15,209 bases of DNA from CAYHIW01 sp964356745 (GTDB lineage: Bacteria > Patescibacteriota > Microgenomatia > UBA1406 > GWC2-37-13), in contig CAYHIW010000024.1 of the NCBI GenBank assembly GCA_964356745.1, forward strand, positions 1 to 15,209. Direction: 5' to 3'. Every line of letters starts with the position of its first letter. Position 1 is the stretch's first letter. The translations under genes were made by a program, and so were the position numbers. Positions 6,359-12,472 of this stretch are shown here, one piece after another. Below the pieces are notes generated by a model. That model searched no databases, was not told the origin of the DNA, and saw nothing but the letters and a program-made list of their open reading frames with translations.

Positions 6359-7218
6359 GGGAGAATTGGAGGGGGGGGATTAACTATGGTATTTACCAAG
6401 TTTTTCCCGAAGCGATACTCACCGCTTGAATAGGTTTGGCAAAAAAATGGATAAACATCCGGCAAACCACCAGGACACAAATGTAGTCCTGTTTGAGGAC
6501 CGGTGATGGTGCGAATTGTAATGGTGTTATTAACACAGTCTGGTAATGACGCTTCGATTGCAAGACATGGTTTGGTTGCGGTGTATTTACCATTTTTAGC
6601 AAGTGCTGCTCGTACTACGTTTGAAATGGAAACGCCATGGTAATTTCCTGCTGCTTGCGTAGCTCTGTTTGCAATCTCAATAATCGCTGCATTACGAACA
6701 GGATCAAGCATGGGAGGCGCTTTGACATATACTACTTTTGCACCTGTTGCGGTAACTGTTGCAAAGAACGTATTAAGATCACTTTCGTATTTAGCGTAGT
6801 ACTCAGGAGTACCCATTACGAGTGGATTTCCGTTTGAGTCAACCATACATGGATATGAAGCATTGTAGGTGTTTGCAGCAGTGGTAAGTGCGACAACTGA
6901 TGGGTTGTATTGAGCGAGATCTGCAGCTAACCACGTATTCCAAAGACATGGTGGAGTAGATGGAAATGCATGTACGTATCTAGTCCATCCACTTTTCTTT
7001 GCAAATTGTTGAGTAATATGCGACATTGATTCCCATGTAAGTGAGTCACCATAGATGAGAGCTGTTTTTGGCGTGGTGGCAGTTGCGGTTTTTGCGACAA
7101 TGATCCAATATGCAAAACCTAAAATGAGAGCAATCGCTAATACGATATGAATAAACGTAGGTTTTAATCCAGACTGAGATTTTTTAGATCGAGACTTGAC
7201 TTTGCGTTTGGATTTCAT
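6355..7218 (-). CDS. Exported SGNH/GDSL hydrolase
   Basis: From the ATG at 7218 this is 287 residues: a strongly basic N-terminus (MKSKRKVKSRSKK), one membrane segment or signal anchor (about 21-43), then an extracellular SGNH domain. Block I is LIYGDSLTWES with the nucleophile Ser59, and a late GLHLCP supplies the probable catalytic His246. These enzymes hydrolyse or transfer esters, often acyl groups on glycans or lipids. Six cysteines lie beyond the membrane segment, which fits disulfides in an exported protein. A GTG at 7239 would add 7 residues (MSIFDCY). I prefer the ATG because the basic run then opens the protein, but no -10 or Shine-Dalgarno decides it. The C-terminus is Pro-rich (NPPPPILP). 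It lies downstream of the chorismate-mutase-like gene. Confidence 0.82.
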   Translation of the reverse strand: MKSKRKVKSRSKKSQSGLKPTFIHIVLAIALILGFAYWIIVAKTATATTPKTALIYGDSLTWESMSHITQQFAKKSGWTRYVHAFPSTPPCLWNTWLAADLAQYNPSVVALTTAANTYNASYPCMVDSNGNPLVMGTPEYYAKYESDLNTFFATVTATGAKVVYVKAPPMLDPVRNAAIIEIANRATQAAGNYHGVSISNVVRAALAKNGKYTATKPCLAIEASLPDCVNNTITIRTITGPQTGLHLCPGGLPDVYPFFCQTYSSGEYRFGKNLVNTIVNPPPPILP

Positions 7219-7279
7219 ATAACAATCAAATATTGACACATTCTTTTTTTCATTGCAACTGCAATTTTCGCAGAGAATT

Positions 7280-7579
7280 TTAAAGACCTTCTTGTCTTCG
7301 AAGACTTTCTTTATGAGTTTCGCTGAATAGCGTCTCTAAAAATGCAGGGTCTAATCCTAGACCTGTTCCATACGAAACAATCTCTTCTAACATTTCCTTA
7401 AATCGCTTAGGTTGGTGAAGTGGCAGACCAAGAGCTCTTTTTATCTGACCAATTTCGTCTGTTGCCCTAAATCGATCCGCAAAAGCTTGGATAATAATTG
7501 CACTTTGTCTGTCGACTTCATTTCGACCTTGGCCTAATCTGGTGGTTAATTCATCTCTGGGTTGTTCTCTTTCTGCCAT
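7280..7579 (-). CDS. AroQ-type chorismate-mutase-like protein
   Basis: This 99-residue all-helical protein matches the AroQ chorismate mutase pattern R..vD...iiqaf.dR....eIg.iK..lglp...p.R....l, ending in ESLRRQ. AroQ enzymes convert chorismate to prephenate for Phe/Tyr synthesis. Comparing with the E. coli enzyme at a constant offset of 8, Arg19, Arg36, Lys47, Arg59, Ser92 and Gln96 match active-site Arg11, Arg28, Lys39, Arg51, Ser84 and Gln88. The positions of Asp48 and the catalytic Glu52 are Gln56 and Phe60, so activity is uncertain. No other aromatic amino acid genes are nearby. The ATG follows TATAAT (minus strand) by 5 bases, so the message is probably leaderless. The SGNH gene lies 40-60 bases downstream. 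Confidence 0.7.
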   Translation of the reverse strand: MAEREQPRDELTTRLGQGRNEVDRQSAIIIQAFADRFRATDEIGQIKRALGLPLHQPKRFKEMLEEIVSYGTGLGLDPAFLETLFSETHKESLRRQEGL

Positions 7580-7584
7580 CAGAG

Positions 7585-7590
7585 ATTATA
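7585..7590 (-). promoter_or_regulatory. Extended -10 promoter of the chorismate-mutase-like gene
   Basis: The minus strand reads TTGATATAAT, with TATAAT at 7590-7585 preceded by TGA, an extended -10. It ends 5 bases before the ATG at 7579. Confidence 0.6.
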
Positions 7591-7600
7591 TCAAGGATTT

Positions 7601-8011
7601 TTATTTTTGGGTGAAGGTTTTCTTGACGCGTTTAGATCGTTTCAAATACAGAGTCCAGATGAGGGAGTAGAGCATGGCGCGAATGACTTCTCGGATACTC
7701 TCTGTATCTATTCGACCATAATCATTTATCAAAAAATAATAAAACACGTGTGTTGTAGCGTAATAGATGTAGTATTTAATCGAAAGTTCAATGAATGATT
7801 TTTTCTTTTTGAAAAAAAGAAGTACGAGATAGAGCGCCCAAATAAACGTACTTATATTTAAGACAAATTCTAATTGAGAAAGTGAATTGTCAGATATGTT
7901 GGGAAGATTTCGACTCAGTATTCCTCCTGAAAGGCGAATGATAGAGAGAATGAATAAGATAATGTATATTCGGAGAAATCCCCCAATCGGCAGCGAAGTT
8001 ATTTTTTTCAT
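7601..8011 (-). CDS. DUF2569-like four-TM membrane protein
   Basis: This 136-residue protein has four hydrophobic segments (about 10-33, 47-67, 76-95 and 105-123). It carries the signatures I associate with DUF2569: an N-terminal SLPIGGFLRIYIILF, a central basic FFKKKKSF turn, and a C-terminal SKRVKKTF tail. The function of the family is unknown. The frame stays open upstream to 8236 but would run through both tRNA genes. I therefore placed the start at the ATG at 8011 (MKKITSLPIGG), which gives the conserved N-terminus. No clear -10 or ribosome site is visible. Its stop lies 21 bases before the chorismate-mutase-like start, which has its own promoter. Confidence 0.75.
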   Translation of the reverse strand: MKKITSLPIGGFLRIYIILFILSIIRLSGGILSRNLPNISDNSLSQLEFVLNISTFIWALYLVLLFFKKKKSFIELSIKYYIYYATTHVFYYFLINDYGRIDTESIREVIRAMLYSLIWTLYLKRSKRVKKTFTQK

Positions 8012-8064
8012 CTGTGGAATATTTTGAGAGTAAAGCAGTTTTGGAATAAATGCAAATGAAGAGG

Positions 8065-8070
8065 TATAAT
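8065..8070 (+). promoter_or_regulatory. Promoter for the tRNA-Leu/tRNA-Ser pair
   Basis: TATAAT at 8065-8070 lies 14 bases before tRNA-Leu. TTGGAA at 8041-8046 is a possible -35 with an 18-base spacer. The leader on the precursor would be about 8 bases. Confidence 0.6.
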
Positions 8071-8084
8071 ATGGTAAGATTATA

Positions 8085-8173
8085 GCCGCAGTGGCGGAAC
8101 CGGCAGACGCGCACGCTTCAGAAGCGTGTTTCCCTAAACGGAAGTAGAGGTTCAACTCCTCTCTGCGGCACCA
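8085..8173 (+). tRNA. tRNA-Leu (anticodon CAG)
   Basis: This is a class II tRNA. The acceptor GCCGCAG (8085-8091) pairs with CTGCGGC (8163-8169). The anticodon stem-loop is CACGC-TTCAGAA-GCGTG with CAG at 8119-8121. A long variable arm (TTTCCCTAAACGGAAG) and the T arm AGAGG-TTCAACT-CCTCT follow. The discriminator is A8170, and CCA is encoded at 8171-8173. The anticodon reads CUG (Leu). Confidence 0.94.
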
Positions 8174-8174
8174 A

Positions 8175-8259
8175 GGAGGGTTGGCAGAGCGGTAATGCAG
8201 CGGCTTGCTAAGCCGTGACGGTTTATACCCGTCCACAGGTTCAAATCCTGTACCCTCCG
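8175..8259 (+). tRNA. tRNA-Ser (anticodon GCT)
   Basis: This is a class II tRNA one base after tRNA-Leu. The acceptor GGAGGGT pairs with ACCCTCC (8252-8258). The anticodon loop TTGCTAA has GCT at 8207-8209. The long variable arm GACGGTTTATACCCGTC forms its own stem, and the T arm is ACAGG-TTCAAAT-CCTGT. The discriminator is G8259, usual for tRNA-Ser. CCA is not encoded. It reads AGC/AGU. Confidence 0.94.
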
Positions 8260-8262
8260 CTT

Positions 8263-8406
8263 ATGAAAGATATGAAATTAATTTCTATCGTCTCTATCAT
8301 TTCTTTACTTCTGGGATTTATCTTTGGTATTTTGTTTGGTTACAATCTTGGATTCGATCATGGATGGGAAAAGGCTGCAAAATATCTAAACGTAGGTAAA
8401 AAGTAA
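8263..8406 (+). CDS. Small single-pass membrane protein (47 aa) directly behind tRNA-Ser
   Basis: The peptide begins MKDMKLISIVSIISLLLGF. It has one membrane segment (about residues 5-26) with Gly spacing, then an amphipathic Trp/Lys tail (WEKAAKYLNVGKK). I do not recognise the family. Its ATG lies only 3 bases after the mature end of tRNA-Ser, and no promoter fits between them. It is therefore probably translated from the tRNA transcript, and 3' tRNA processing would leave a nearly leaderless message. It is convergent with the next gene, with 5 bases between stops. The hydrophobic design supports it as real, but its small size leaves doubt. Confidence 0.6.
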   Translation: MKDMKLISIVSIISLLLGFIFGILFGYNLGFDHGWEKAAKYLNVGKK

Positions 8407-8411
8407 ATTCT

Positions 8412-8576
8412 TTAGGCTGCGTCTTTAGGTGGTTGAGGTTCTGGTGGAGGCGTTTGAGGTCCACGAGCAGGATGCCATTTTCTTCTTGTTTCATCGCGTT
8501 CTTTCTTGTCTGGATCGGGCTTACGAATAGGAATAACATTGCTGGGTACTGGTATTTCTTTTGATCCATCTGTCAT
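8412..8576 (-). CDS. Small Pro-rich hypothetical protein (54 aa)
   Basis: The reading frame from ATG 8576 to TAA 8412 encodes 54 residues: MTDGSKEIPVPSNVIPIRKP, a charged middle (DPDKKERDETRRKWHP), and a Pro-rich tail (TPPPEPQPPKDAA). There is no membrane segment or known domain, and it looks intrinsically disordered. Support for a real gene comes from its smooth composition and a TATACT on the minus strand (8589-8584) ending 7 bases before the ATG, the standard leaderless layout here. It is divergent from the 506-residue membrane protein gene (39 bases between starts) and convergent with the small membrane protein gene. The function is unknown. Confidence 0.65.
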   Translation of the reverse strand: MTDGSKEIPVPSNVIPIRKPDPDKKERDETRRKWHPARGPQTPPPEPQPPKDAA

Positions 8577-8583
8577 ATTTTTA

Positions 8584-8606
8584 AGTATACAACATTCTGT
8601 TATAAT
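8584..8606. promoter_or_regulatory. Divergent promoter pair
   Basis: The minus-strand TTGTATACT (hexamer 8589-8584) serves the 54-residue gene. The plus-strand TGTTATAAT, an extended -10 with its hexamer at 8601-8606, serves the gene starting at 8616, 9 bases after the hexamer. Both imply little or no 5' leader. Confidence 0.55.
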
Positions 8607-8615
8607 TCACTTCTC

Positions 8616-10136
8616 ATGAAGGAAAGAGAGTGGAAAGAGCTTTATAAAGGGCCAAAACATTTTAGAAACGCGACGCTCCGAAGAACATTGGGTCTTGTGG
8701 GTATTAGTGTTTTAATCTTTATTGGAGGGGAAAAAGTCTATTCGGACGGAGCCGAATTTAAAAGAGAGCAATTAAATAAGCAAGATGCTTTTATAGCTAC
8801 TTACCCCACACTACCTCTTGAAGTTCGTGAAAAGGCCGCTCAATTTGAGTATATGCTAGTTTTTCCTAAAGCTCAATTTGAAAGTCTGGATCGATACGAC
8901 GTAGATAGAGATGAAATAATACGCAATCTTTCATCAAATGACGAAGAAGGTATGTTTTATGAGCTTCAAGTTGCCTACGACTCTTATCAAGAATGGGAAA
9001 TTGAAAAGGATGAGATGCTTGATGAGCGATTTAATAAACAAATTTCTTCTTCTGACGTATATAAACAGTTAGCTGGTGCGGCGTTGCTTGTGAGCGGATC
9101 GCTTGGATTGAGTTTAGGTCTCGCAACCTTGTTAGGGAAACGATCTAAGAAAAAAAAGTCCATAAAGAAAGCGCATAGAATAATTGCAAATAACGTTGAA
9201 CATCCAGACAATGTTCTTAGTTCAATAGAAAATTTTAAGGAATTCATTACTAAGTTACAGATACTTCCACCAGTTGGCGGAAAAATTATTACTTTTGACA
9301 AGAGCGGCAATCACAAGACTGTCTTACAGCGTCCAACATATTTAGCTGAAGATCTTTGCGATGAGGTAATTAAGCGACAGCGAAAAGGAAATCTTGGAGA
9401 ACTGTATATTCATCAGTTAACCGTACAAGGTAGATTGCCTGATGAATTTAAGTACGCGGCACTTGCATTGATTTTGAACAGTCCTTACGTGAATGATTGG
9501 GAAAGGCCTTTTTTCAACTCACCTTGGGGCTCAGTAGCTCCTCTTGTACATGATGGAGGAGAGGTGGACCTTTCACTTAATCCAAATTGGAAGAACTCGC
9601 GTGGTCGTACTGATTTTTTGCAACGAATGTATGTTCCGGGAGATGATACAGATGCCTTGGGTCATGAGCATAACAAGATGGAAGAAGAACGCATGCGATT
9701 TGAGGCGCGTTTTTATCAAAGAGCTGCTCTTGGTCTTCTAGCAGTCTGTCAAAATGGCACGGATATGATCGAAGATGAGGGTGATGAGCAAAGACGTTCA
9801 GTCAAAAAACTTACGGGTATGTTTTGGAATGATTTTATAATAAGCATGAAGGGCTTATTTATAGAATATGGGATTGAAGATGTTTTGCAAGTTCCATGGA
9901 TAAATGAAAAACCGAGAAGCATATGGAGTGGCCACTATGCAAGATATGTAAGATATGAGGCTGATTGGGATCCTATTCAAAAATCCCTTGTAAGATTAGA
10001 AGAAGTTAGACAAAAACATCAAATTGAAATTCGTGAGCGTATTTCCAGCGCAATATCTACTTTTACAAATAGGGTTGACTTTGCCATTGGTCTTAACGCC
10101 TACTTGAAGAAGCCTGAAGAGTCAGAAGCCGCATAA
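8616..10136 (+). CDS. Two-TM protein of unknown function (506 aa)
   Basis: I do not recognise this protein. A basic N-terminus precedes TM1 (about 23-38). An acidic segment of about 110 residues that is predicted to lie outside follows (45-148, rich in Asp/Glu/Tyr). TM2 (about 151-174) is Gly/Leu-rich, then comes a Lys cluster (GKRSKKKKSIKK) and a cytoplasmic domain of about 320 residues. That domain contains PPVGGKIITFDKSGNHK (218-234), NSPWGSVAPLVHDGGEVD (301-318), LGHEHNKMEEERMRFEARF (348-366) and a C-terminal helical region (460-485). The Lys cluster after TM2 supports the inside-outside-inside arrangement. A GHEHN string is visible, but no complete metalloprotease or nuclease motif can be built around it. 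The message is probably leaderless. The next gene starts 37 bases downstream with its own -10. Confidence 0.85.
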   Translation: MKEREWKELYKGPKHFRNATLRRTLGLVGISVLIFIGGEKVYSDGAEFKREQLNKQDAFIATYPTLPLEVREKAAQFEYMLVFPKAQFESLDRYDVDRDEIIRNLSSNDEEGMFYELQVAYDSYQEWEIEKDEMLDERFNKQISSSDVYKQLAGAALLVSGSLGLSLGLATLLGKRSKKKKSIKKAHRIIANNVEHPDNVLSSIENFKEFITKLQILPPVGGKIITFDKSGNHKTVLQRPTYLAEDLCDEVIKRQRKGNLGELYIHQLTVQGRLPDEFKYAALALILNSPYVNDWERPFFNSPWGSVAPLVHDGGEVDLSLNPNWKNSRGRTDFLQRMYVPGDDTDALGHEHNKMEEERMRFEARFYQRAALGLLAVCQNGTDMIEDEGDEQRRSVKKLTGMFWNDFIISMKGLFIEYGIEDVLQVPWINEKPRSIWSGHYARYVRYEADWDPIQKSLVRLEEVRQKHQIEIRERISSAISTFTNRVDFAIGLNAYLKKPEESEAA

Positions 10137-10160
10137 ATTGATAATTTCAGCTGATTCATT

Positions 10161-10166
10161 TACACT
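10161..10166 (+). promoter_or_regulatory. -10 element for the GT-B-like gene
   Basis: TACACT ends 7 bases before the ATG at 10174. The spacing fits the leaderless layout; the hexamer itself is weak. Confidence 0.4.
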
Positions 10167-10173
10167 ATAGTTT

Positions 10174-11568
10174 ATGCCTGGGCAAAGGGTAAGAAAGATA
10201 AAGAAGCAAGAGGTGGAAGAAAAAACTAAAGGATTGCATGATCCCGAACTATTGACAATTCTTGCGTATGCACCTGCGGGATTTGGTCATATTCGTGTAA
10301 CTGACGCATTGTTTCATGGACTTCCACGAGGTACGCGAAGACCGCTTCTTTTGGGTTCACACGACCCTTGGCTTGTGCACTTTCACCGATTCTTCAGTAA
10401 TCATCCCTTAAGTCGAAGACTTTTCGAGTGGTCTCAGTACGGATGGCGTGAAGATTTTTTTACCGTTTTGTATCGCTCATTTCTTCGCGCAAAGACAAAC
10501 GTTGTCTACAACCAACTTCTCACCATTCTTGATCAAAGAGTTGAAGCACCAAAGAAAGTTCTTATCGTGGCAACTCATTTTGCTTTAGCACACCAGATCG
10601 GCAAAATCAAAGCTCGGGTTGAGAAAGAGAAGAGTGTAAAGATCACTCTTGCGGTTCAAGTGACCGACGACTCACCACAACAACTCTGGTATGTTCAGGA
10701 AGCAGATATGACCTTTGTCCCAAGTAAAAAAACAAAGGAAGAACTGGTCAATTATGGGAAACACGCACGACTCAAAGATATTTCGGTTGAAGTTTCACCC
10801 TATCCTGTCAGTACTATACTGGGAAGAACGGGTGAAGGAGACTATTGTGAAGAGAAGTTTGAGCAACTCGAACCAAAAGGTAAGGAGCGTATTCATATCA
10901 TCATTCCCATTTCAGGTGCCGCTGCAGGACTTGAGTTTTTATCTTCAATGATTGATGAACTTCATCAAAAATCAGATCGTTACTACTTTCATATTGTGAT
11001 CAAGTCTTCACCACAAACTTCAAAGTTTATCCATGATATGGAGGTCAAAGACTGTGTTGACTTACACGTCTCGCTCTCAAACAGACAAGCGGTAAATAAG
11101 TACGAAGAGGTTTATAAATCTCACTTGATCGCAATTGAAGTAACCAAACCAAGCGAGCAAGCTTTCAAAGCGCTTCTTCATCCAACTCAACTTGGTGGAG
11201 CAATTCTTCTTTTTGCACAACCCGTTGGTCGGCAAGAGTACGATAATCTTGATTTTTTACGAAGACACGAACTTATTCCGGGAAAAACAGACCATGCTTA
11301 TTTGTGGAATCATGCAGAAAAAAATCTACCAATGCACAATAATGAAGGAAGAGAGATTCGTACAAAGGCAGGGAACTGGCGAGGTCTTGAACTTCCGGAA
11401 CATCCACATCAAGCTGCAGAATTTATTCATTTTTGTTTTAAAAATGAGATTTTTAAAAGAATGATGAACTGCAAGGTGGAGATAAAAGAAGAAACTCATA
11501 AAGAAATCAGTCCTCACGGCGTCAAAGATCTGTGGGAACGCATCAATGAACTGCTCGAAACCGTCTGA
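10174..11568 (+). CDS. Divergent GT-B glycosyltransferase-like protein (MurG/MGDG-synthase type)
   Basis: This 464-residue protein shows the layout of GT28-like enzymes, which transfer a sugar from a nucleotide-sugar to a lipid or glycan at the inner membrane face. An N-terminal nucleotide-fold loop reads APAGFGHIRVTDALF (33-47), comparable to the Gly-rich 'GGGH....AL' loop. The middle VTDDSPQQLWYVQEAD is followed by FVPSKKTKEELVNYG (181-195), like the 'D.....W....D...v.s...k..l...G' acceptor-domain segment. In the C-terminal half, TKPSEQAFKALL (324-335) and QPVGRQEYDNLDFL (349-362) correspond to the donor-binding 'KpGg.t..EaL' and 'PgqE..N' motifs. Only some Gly residues are kept (KPSE replaces KPGG), so specificity or even activity is uncertain. 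The basic N-terminus (residues 4-18) may aid membrane contact. No signal peptide is present. Confidence 0.6.
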   Translation: MPGQRVRKIKKQEVEEKTKGLHDPELLTILAYAPAGFGHIRVTDALFHGLPRGTRRPLLLGSHDPWLVHFHRFFSNHPLSRRLFEWSQYGWREDFFTVLYRSFLRAKTNVVYNQLLTILDQRVEAPKKVLIVATHFALAHQIGKIKARVEKEKSVKITLAVQVTDDSPQQLWYVQEADMTFVPSKKTKEELVNYGKHARLKDISVEVSPYPVSTILGRTGEGDYCEEKFEQLEPKGKERIHIIIPISGAAAGLEFLSSMIDELHQKSDRYYFHIVIKSSPQTSKFIHDMEVKDCVDLHVSLSNRQAVNKYEEVYKSHLIAIEVTKPSEQAFKALLHPTQLGGAILLFAQPVGRQEYDNLDFLRRHELIPGKTDHAYLWNHAEKNLPMHNNEGREIRTKAGNWRGLELPEHPHQAAEFIHFCFKNEIFKRMMNCKVEIKEETHKEISPHGVKDLWERINELLETV

Positions 11569-11570
11569 TT

Positions 11571-11674
11571 TAAATGCAAAGAGCAAATAGAAAAGAGCAA
11601 AACCACAAAGTGAATTTTAAAAATATTTTTTATTTTTAATCTGTATATTTGCATTTTGCTATTTGAGTTTTGAG
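11571..11674. repeat. A-rich repeats in a convergent gap (copy B plus an inverted element)
   Basis: Bases 11571-11607 hold copy B of the ATGCAAAGAGC/AAAACCACA repeat with an inserted AAATAGAAAAGAGC. Bases 11647-11674 are a related element in the opposite orientation; its complement reads CTCAAAACTCAAATAGCAAA, continuing ATGCAAAT. The matching words AAATGCAAA/TTTGCATTT and CAAATAG/CTATTTG are inverted but not nested, so no simple hairpin forms. Between them is a very AT-rich stretch (11612-11640) that might still end transcription of the flanking convergent genes. Confidence 0.55.
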
Positions 11675-11679
11675 TTTTT

Positions 11680-12471
11680 TCATGAGGAGGCTGAGGTGTA
11701 ATGGCCTAGGGCAAACTTCCAGAATAATCGTGCCACAATACCCATAACAATAGTAAACACTACTAGTTCCCCCATTTCATATGACGTTGCCTTGCCGATG
11801 AGAATTCGTGTTGGCGTTGCGGTTATGATGATAAACGGAGCAAGAAGGACAAAGAAAATTTCATTAAGTTGTATAAATGTTTCACGAGGAAATCTCCCAA
11901 CTGCACGGAGTGTGTAAAAAAGCTCGTTAATATTGTCGAGTTTTGGCGCCCAGATAATGAATGTATTTAAAATGAAAAGACAAAAATACAGAAGAAGAAT
12001 TCCCATCAATAAGGCAAAGACAAATAAGACGACACTAAGAAGATTCACAGAGATGTTGTAGGTTGTGATGATAAAAATCATCAGTAGTATCCCAACAAAT
12101 GTTCGGAAAAGACTTGGGAGGTATGGATTACGAAGAGAGGTATAGAATTGGGAGTCAAATGGTTTAAGTAAAATAAAGTCAAATGTCCCCTTATCAACGA
12201 GCTCAGAAAACTCGTTGATGCTTCGAACGAAGAAAAATGAAAAAATTCCGATAAACACATTATATATACAGGCGTTTAACACCAACTCGCCGGCAGTCCA
12301 GTCAAAAACAGAGCCCGTTTTTAGGGTAATCAAGTACATGGAGAAGGTTGTCATGAAGATCCAGATACTTGTCGTAATAAATAAATGAACTACGGTATTA
12401 AATCGATATGAAAGCATACGACTAATGCTGGTTTTAAGAAGAGCTCCGTATATTTTGAGATATTTTTCCAT
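11680..12471 (-). CDS. ABC-2 type exporter permease, second subunit (COG3694/DUF990-like)
   Basis: This 263-residue protein has about six hydrophobic segments and opens with MEKYLKIYGALLKTSISRML, an amphipathic lead-in typical of ABC-2 permeases. A conserved-looking loop FSELVDKGTFDFILLKPFD follows TM2. The late segment AVGRFPRETFIQLNEIFFVLLAPF corresponds to the re-entrant and last TM region of DUF990-type permeases. I placed the start at ATG 12471, one base after the upstream permease stop (12473). An in-frame ATG at 12546 would overlap that gene by 74 bases with an unlikely sequence. It should form a heterodimeric pore with the other permease, powered by the ATPase gene upstream in the operon. 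The substrate is unknown. Confidence 0.85.
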   Translation of the reverse strand: MEKYLKIYGALLKTSISRMLSYRFNTVVHLFITTSIWIFMTTFSMYLITLKTGSVFDWTAGELVLNACIYNVFIGIFSFFFVRSINEFSELVDKGTFDFILLKPFDSQFYTSLRNPYLPSLFRTFVGILLMIFIITTYNISVNLLSVVLFVFALLMGILLLYFCLFILNTFIIWAPKLDNINELFYTLRAVGRFPRETFIQLNEIFFVLLAPFIIITATPTRILIGKATSYEMGELVVFTIVMGIVARLFWKFALGHYTSASS

Positions 12472-12472
12472 A

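Noticed and set aside
7254..7265. TTGCAACTGCAA as a terminator hairpin
   Set aside because: The stem is only 5 bp with a 2-base loop and there is no T-run after it on either strand.
8012..8236. Upstream extension of the DUF2569-like reading frame to 8236
   Set aside because: It runs antisense through both tRNA genes and has a composition unlike a membrane protein N-terminus. The ATG at 8011 gives the family-like start.
8205..8399. Plus-strand ORF starting inside tRNA-Ser
   Set aside because: It covers the tRNA and is out of frame with the hydrophobic small protein, which is the better candidate.
8318..8569. Minus-strand 83-codon ORF opposite the small membrane protein
   Set aside because: Another minus-strand frame (8412-8576) has a better promoter position and composition; this one is its shadow.
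8886..8924. EF-hand-like acidic string (DRYDVDRDE) in the 506-residue protein
   Set aside because: The Asp spacing does not fit the D-x-D-x-D-G loop and no second copy exists.
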